Source: Formicarius rufipectus
Lineage: Eukaryota; Chordata; Aves; Passeriformes; Formicariidae
Length of the DNA stretch: 64,000 nt
Assembly (NCBI GenBank): GCA_013399695.1
Contig: VXAU01003156.1
Location: 1,686,219-1,750,218, forward strand
Direction: 5' to 3'
Below, in pieces: positions 59,601 to 64,000 of this stretch. The number at the start of each line of letters is the position of its first letter. The stretch's first letter is position 1. The notes under the pieces were generated by a model that had not been told where the DNA came from, did not search any database, and worked only from the letters and a program-made list of their open reading frames with translations. The position numbers and the translations under genes are program-made.

Positions 59601-62600
59601 GAGCTTGTATCTCTAAAGCCAGAAAAGAATTTGCTTTGGTGTAAGATAAACTTTAATTGTTTCCATTCTTCTTACAGTCCACTGTAATCTCCCAGAGGTC
59701 TTGCCTGTTTCTTCATGAATATTTGTAAGGAATTAAGGAAAAAAGCCTGAAGAAGAGAATGGGAATGAAGGACGAGTTATGGTCAATAAATAGGTTTTCT
59801 AAACTTAAAATTCCATATTTGAAACAGAAAAGGGTCAGGGGATATGTGCTCACTTTCATTATCCAAAGGGTGAACAACTTAGCTCCCCTTCATAAGCAAA
59901 GCAGTGCCCTGCTCAATCAGCCCACTGTGGGGTTGAGAAACAAATATTCCCAATATTATCCTGGGTAGAAGGTTCATGAATACTTATTCACATGGAAACT
60001 TTCATTTTGGCAGCCAACAGTGCTCTTCAGAGATTACCTTCTATGTGTAACTACTGCTGCTGCCTGAGGTCATGAAAACCCCCTTGAACCTAAGGAGCTC
60101 CAGAAAGCCCCAGAGATACCTGCTCCAAATGCGTTTGTGCCTTCAGTGTTGGGGCACCATAGAGGAGCCACACCAAACAAACTCTTCCTGAGCAGAGCTG
60201 GCTAAAGAGGAAGGCCCTTCATTCTCTCAACCCAGTGCCATCACAACCTGGCTGGAGGAAAGCCTGCACTCCCACAAGTTCAGTCAGGACTCTGGATGTC
60301 CAGAACTGATCTGTTGTGTGCACCATGCCATGAAGAGTGGATGGCCCGACCAGGACCAGCAAGGCCTACTTGTTAAACATGTCCTGTTTGTGAGCAGCCA
60401 CTGTCAGTCACAGCCAGGACAAGAATCCCATCTGGCACTTAATGCAAGCCCTGAACAGACAAACACACTTGGGAATGAATCCAGTGCATTCACTGCAAGA
60501 CATGACAGTGAATCAAGCAGTCAGTGCTAGCATGGTCTCAGCTAAGTCTACTAGCAAACAGCAGAGGATCTTCTGGAAAAAACAGCATTAGGGAAAAGTC
60601 ATCAAGAGAGAAAAGTATAATTACAGCAGAAGCAAATCCAGCCTTCAATAGCAATGCAGTTTATGCACTGAGTGTGAATAAATATAAGTAAGTAAACACA
60701 AAAGTTTTGGATGCCACTCACTTAAGGTAGGTAGGGAAGTGGATCAAAATGTTAGAGTTTTAAACTCCTGGTCTCAGTCTAGATCCATGCATCTTCATAA
60801 GTTGTTCCACTCTAAATAGCAGAGTTACAACTCTTGAGCAGGGAACATTTAGTTCTGATTTAACTCCAGAATCCATTTTTCCAGTGTTGACTTTCACAAA
60901 AAAACCCCAGTAAATTTAAATGTAATGCTACAACTGTAACTTATTCAACAATTCCAAGAGTAATGTCTAGATATAAAGAGCAAGAAGAGAAGAGCTGAAT
61001 CAACACACAAACAACCAAGTCCTAGAATACAGATCTGAATGAAATTCACAAAGACTTTAATGAATCACAACAAAACTTCGAGTTTGGTCTGAAATATAAA
61101 TAAAAAAAGCAAAATAAATTTTTCTTGAGGGAAATAGTATAAAATCATATGAAATTAAAATTCAGTATCTTTTATGAAAAAGAAAACGGTTTTCCCTTTT
61201 TAACACAGTTGCATTTGAGTTCTCATGTTCACCAGGATTCAGACCCCAAAAAGATGATGGTCTGTATGAACAAGACAGGAAAGGCTGTGCCAAACTAAGG
61301 CTTGTGAGCATTTTTACTGGGTCTGATGCACAATTCTCCCAGGTAGACAGGCAGGTCCTGCAGTTCTGTAACTACACTGAAAACCCAGAATGAGTGGGTA
61401 CACTCTAATGAAATGAGGTTTAATGGTTTAGAAGGTAAATGAGAATAAAAGACGTTGAGGTGAGTCCTGGGGGCCGGGATCTGTGTAAGGAGAGATGTCT
61501 CAGATGAGAAAACCTGGTCTCCCAGCATTACAATATTCAGTGCTATTTAAATCAATGGTTACCCACAAAGAGATTTCACACAACACATGCAATAAATTCA
61601 AGTTACAAATCCATATCCATTTGGTTTAAGCTAAGTACCTCGGGACAGTAGAGCAGCCTCCCTTGACAGAATTTGTTTCATTAAGGTTTTCCTAAAGTTT
61701 ACACAGCACAGTAGGCATAGCACTTTTATTTCCAAATTAGTTGGAACAGCTTTTGATCTCATAGAGGCACTTAATTATAATCAGAAGGGCAAGAAGCTAA
61801 AATATATGTAAGTGTGCTGGGCAATTCATGTCATTTCAGCATAATTATCCCACCTCAGGGTCAGCTCAAGTTGCTCCCACAAAGGCTAACTCCCTCTGAA
61901 GGGCTGTTTGTCATGGATGCTTGGCTCTTAATCACCTCATCAGATCAACTGCTGCTCTATCTATCCCTTGATCATCTGGAAGGTTTCAGGCCCCTTCTAT
62001 TGAAGTTAGTTATTAGTCAGCTCCATTCCAGCTGCCAGGCTGAAAACTTCCTAAAATCCAAACACACTTAACAGTGTTTCAGCTGATGCAGAAGGGTTAC
62101 GTTATGCTCTTTCAAAAAAAATACCCAAATAATATTAAAGAGCAAACCCTCCTTTCATGTGATGTTACTAAATTCTGTGACACTCCAGAGATGATCTTGG
62201 ACCTGAGCTCTGCAGCTGCCATCTGAAGACAACAGCACTGCTGCATTTCTGTATCCTGCAGGTCATGCATTCCCAGTAAGGCTCTGGGACCCTTCCACAT
62301 CTGGCCAAGGGAAACTGCAAGATTTATTCCCATTGTGTCACACCTCTGGAGTAGCCACAGCCACTCCACATAGGGAAGACTGATAGAAGAGCCTTTGGAC
62401 AGAATTCCTGGAAGTGATTTTGGACGTGAAGAAGCTTCCAGTGGGGATTGGCTTGTTGAGGGCTGGACACTGAATGCTCTCAGGGCAGTGTCCATAACAT
62501 GCTTCTGTGAGTGAGCTCTGAACCTGACAGACACACCAACATCATGTGCCACAGAGGGCATTTCTAGAGGAAAGAGAGAGAACTTCCTACTAACATCTCT

Positions 62601-64000
62601 GTACTTTTAAAAGCTGGGATTTTAAATGGTCCTATTTCTAACACATTTTGAAACATTAGGGGACACAGCACCCTGAATACCACCAGGTGTTCAGGCCCAC
62701 CAGGACATTCTGAAGCACAGTGTTAATTTACTACCCATCCTTAGAATTCTCCTGGATGATCTGGAGTGTCACTACTGAAACACTAATGCAGGGGAAGAGT
62801 TGCACAGAGGTACCATACCTCAATAATAATATACAGCTTCATTTCAGCTTCCCAGGTAGGCTATAGTTTTTTATTACAGCATTTGTAGTTAAGCTCTGCA
62901 CACAACAACTAAATTTTAGCTCTGAGATATGTGCCAGACTACCTCTCAGTAGCACTGGGAAAAAGAAAAGGAGGTGGGGACACACACACATCAAACAGCC
63001 GCCTGCATATTCCCAGAAACAAGAAAACATCTATCAAGCCTTGACACAAACAATTCTTATTTCTGCTTTATCTATTTATGCTCCTAAAAGCGTCATTGAA
63101 ACAATTCACAAGATTCATAATCCAGAAGAAAAGCATTTTAAGCCCACATCTGCAGAGAAATATTAATTTATAGAAAATAGTAATCTACCTAAAACCTACT
63201 TAGAAAAACATTTCTGCAAATGCATGTGAGTGCCCCAAAAGAACTGAAAAATGTATTATTCATACAAACATTTATACATGTTTGTGCTTTCTAGGTGTAG
63301 AACTCCATGGGTAAAAGAAGGACACAGGCACAAAGCCAGCAGGACACATTGTCAGACGAACAGTCCCTCAGAGGCAAATCCCACATGGAAAAGCATCCAC
63401 AGGTTACCTGCAAATAACACAGGGAGAATCCATGCCTTTGCACTGCCCTGATCTTAGGAGGGAAGCAGCATGGCTGTCCAGCAAACCCATGAGTTTAGGG
63501 CACTGTCACAAGTTCTGTTTGCTTGAGGAGCAACAGCTCTGCTTGCTTTAGTTCCTTTGGCGTGAGCCCCAGGGACACACTGCCCAAGGATCAGACACAT
63601 CACCACAACCCTGCGGTGTCTGTGTGGAAACACAACAACCCCAGCAATTCCAGACAGCCTTCCATCCTTACAGGGCTCTTTGGCACAGAACAGCACCGGA
63701 CCTTCAGGTCAACACCTCAGCAACTTTGAAATCCCAGTGTTCCCCCTGGATGTCTGTGGGTTTGTTTCTGTTATTCAAACACTCCCTTCTGAGCTGAGCC
63801 CCCACGTGCCCCATGAGTCATATTTACAAGCAGCTCCCTCAGGTTAAGTGCTGCATTGCTCTTGAACTTGCTTCCACTCACATCCCTCTCATGTGAGCCC
63901 TCCAACCCCCTTCACACATGCCCAGAGCTTTTTGTGTACTGCACTTGCCTTGCAGAAACCCCCAAAGCCTCCTTTGTTCTTCCACTCTGTTCAGGTCAAG

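Larger units (their letters stand above)
52179..64000. other. non-coding stretch, 12 kb
   Basis: No gene is recognised with confidence. It holds a G9 run at 53,496-53,504, the 14-N gap at 53,645, the N and hairpin at 56,268-56,288, the exon-like minus-strand segment at 56,358-56,690 and a small CpG cluster at about 59,080-59,240. The 149-codon minus-strand frame at 62,112-62,561 has no motif or splice support. Confidence 0.6.

Noticed and set aside
62112..62561. 149-codon minus-strand open frame
   Set aside because: No motif, no acceptor or donor of note, mixed composition; one frame of this length in 64 kb is expected by chance.
1..64000. tRNA or rRNA genes, CRISPR arrays, operons, or phage/plasmid-like systems
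   Set aside because: No tRNA B-box-like GGTTCRA words in context, no regularly spaced repeats and no bacterial gene organisation; the window is vertebrate nuclear DNA.

Overview
This looks like a stretch of a bird nuclear chromosome, quite possibly a songbird. The evidence is direct. One fragment (11,331-11,708) carries a CR1 ORF1 esterase-type GDS block and ends in the ATTCTATGATTC terminus typical of avian CR1 LINEs. A second CR1 3' end lies at 30,441-30,485. Recognisable repeats cover only a few percent of the window, and the background is AT-rich and CpG-poor. No gene can be assigned with confidence. The window reads as one large intron or an intergenic stretch. There is no tRNA, rRNA, CRISPR or operon structure.

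Layout. 1-5.57 kb is non-coding with a few minus-strand exon-like pieces. At 5.57-6.17 kb and again at 25.12-26.50 kb lie two very old, decayed relics of the same kind of CR1-clade LINE, both on the minus strand. Each can be followed codon by codon through parts of the reverse transcriptase, and the second reaches back into the endonuclease-RT linker. At 11.33-11.71 kb is a younger CR1 that has lost most of its interior but keeps three separated pieces in order. At 51.83-52.17 kb is a clean 343-bp solo LTR with TG...CA ends, an AATAAA signal and a 6-bp target-site duplication.

Low-complexity DNA is the other theme. There are four long tracts made almost only of A and C on the plus strand (8.08, 31.4, 35.36 and 45.53 kb), a 42-bp perfect purine/pyrimidine alternation (20.07 kb), several poly-A or poly-T runs and a 23-bp near-perfect palindrome (48.04 kb). 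The assembly has visible seams: single Ns at 4,233, 31,658 and 56,279 and a 14-N gap at 53,645. The N at 31,658 separates two copies of a 193-bp segment that differ at one base, which looks like an unmerged contig overlap rather than a true duplication.

Possible functional DNA is tentative: homeodomain-core clusters (15.93-16.05 and 30.85-31.01 kb), a CTCF-like site (28.91 kb), a GC-raised block with a 237-codon open frame (38.32-39.04 kb), and exon-like minus-strand segments at 0.43-0.55, 0.90-1.16 and 56.36-56.69 kb. None matches a protein family I recognise. I found no convincing new biological system; the most interesting content is the repeat fossil record and the assembly seams.
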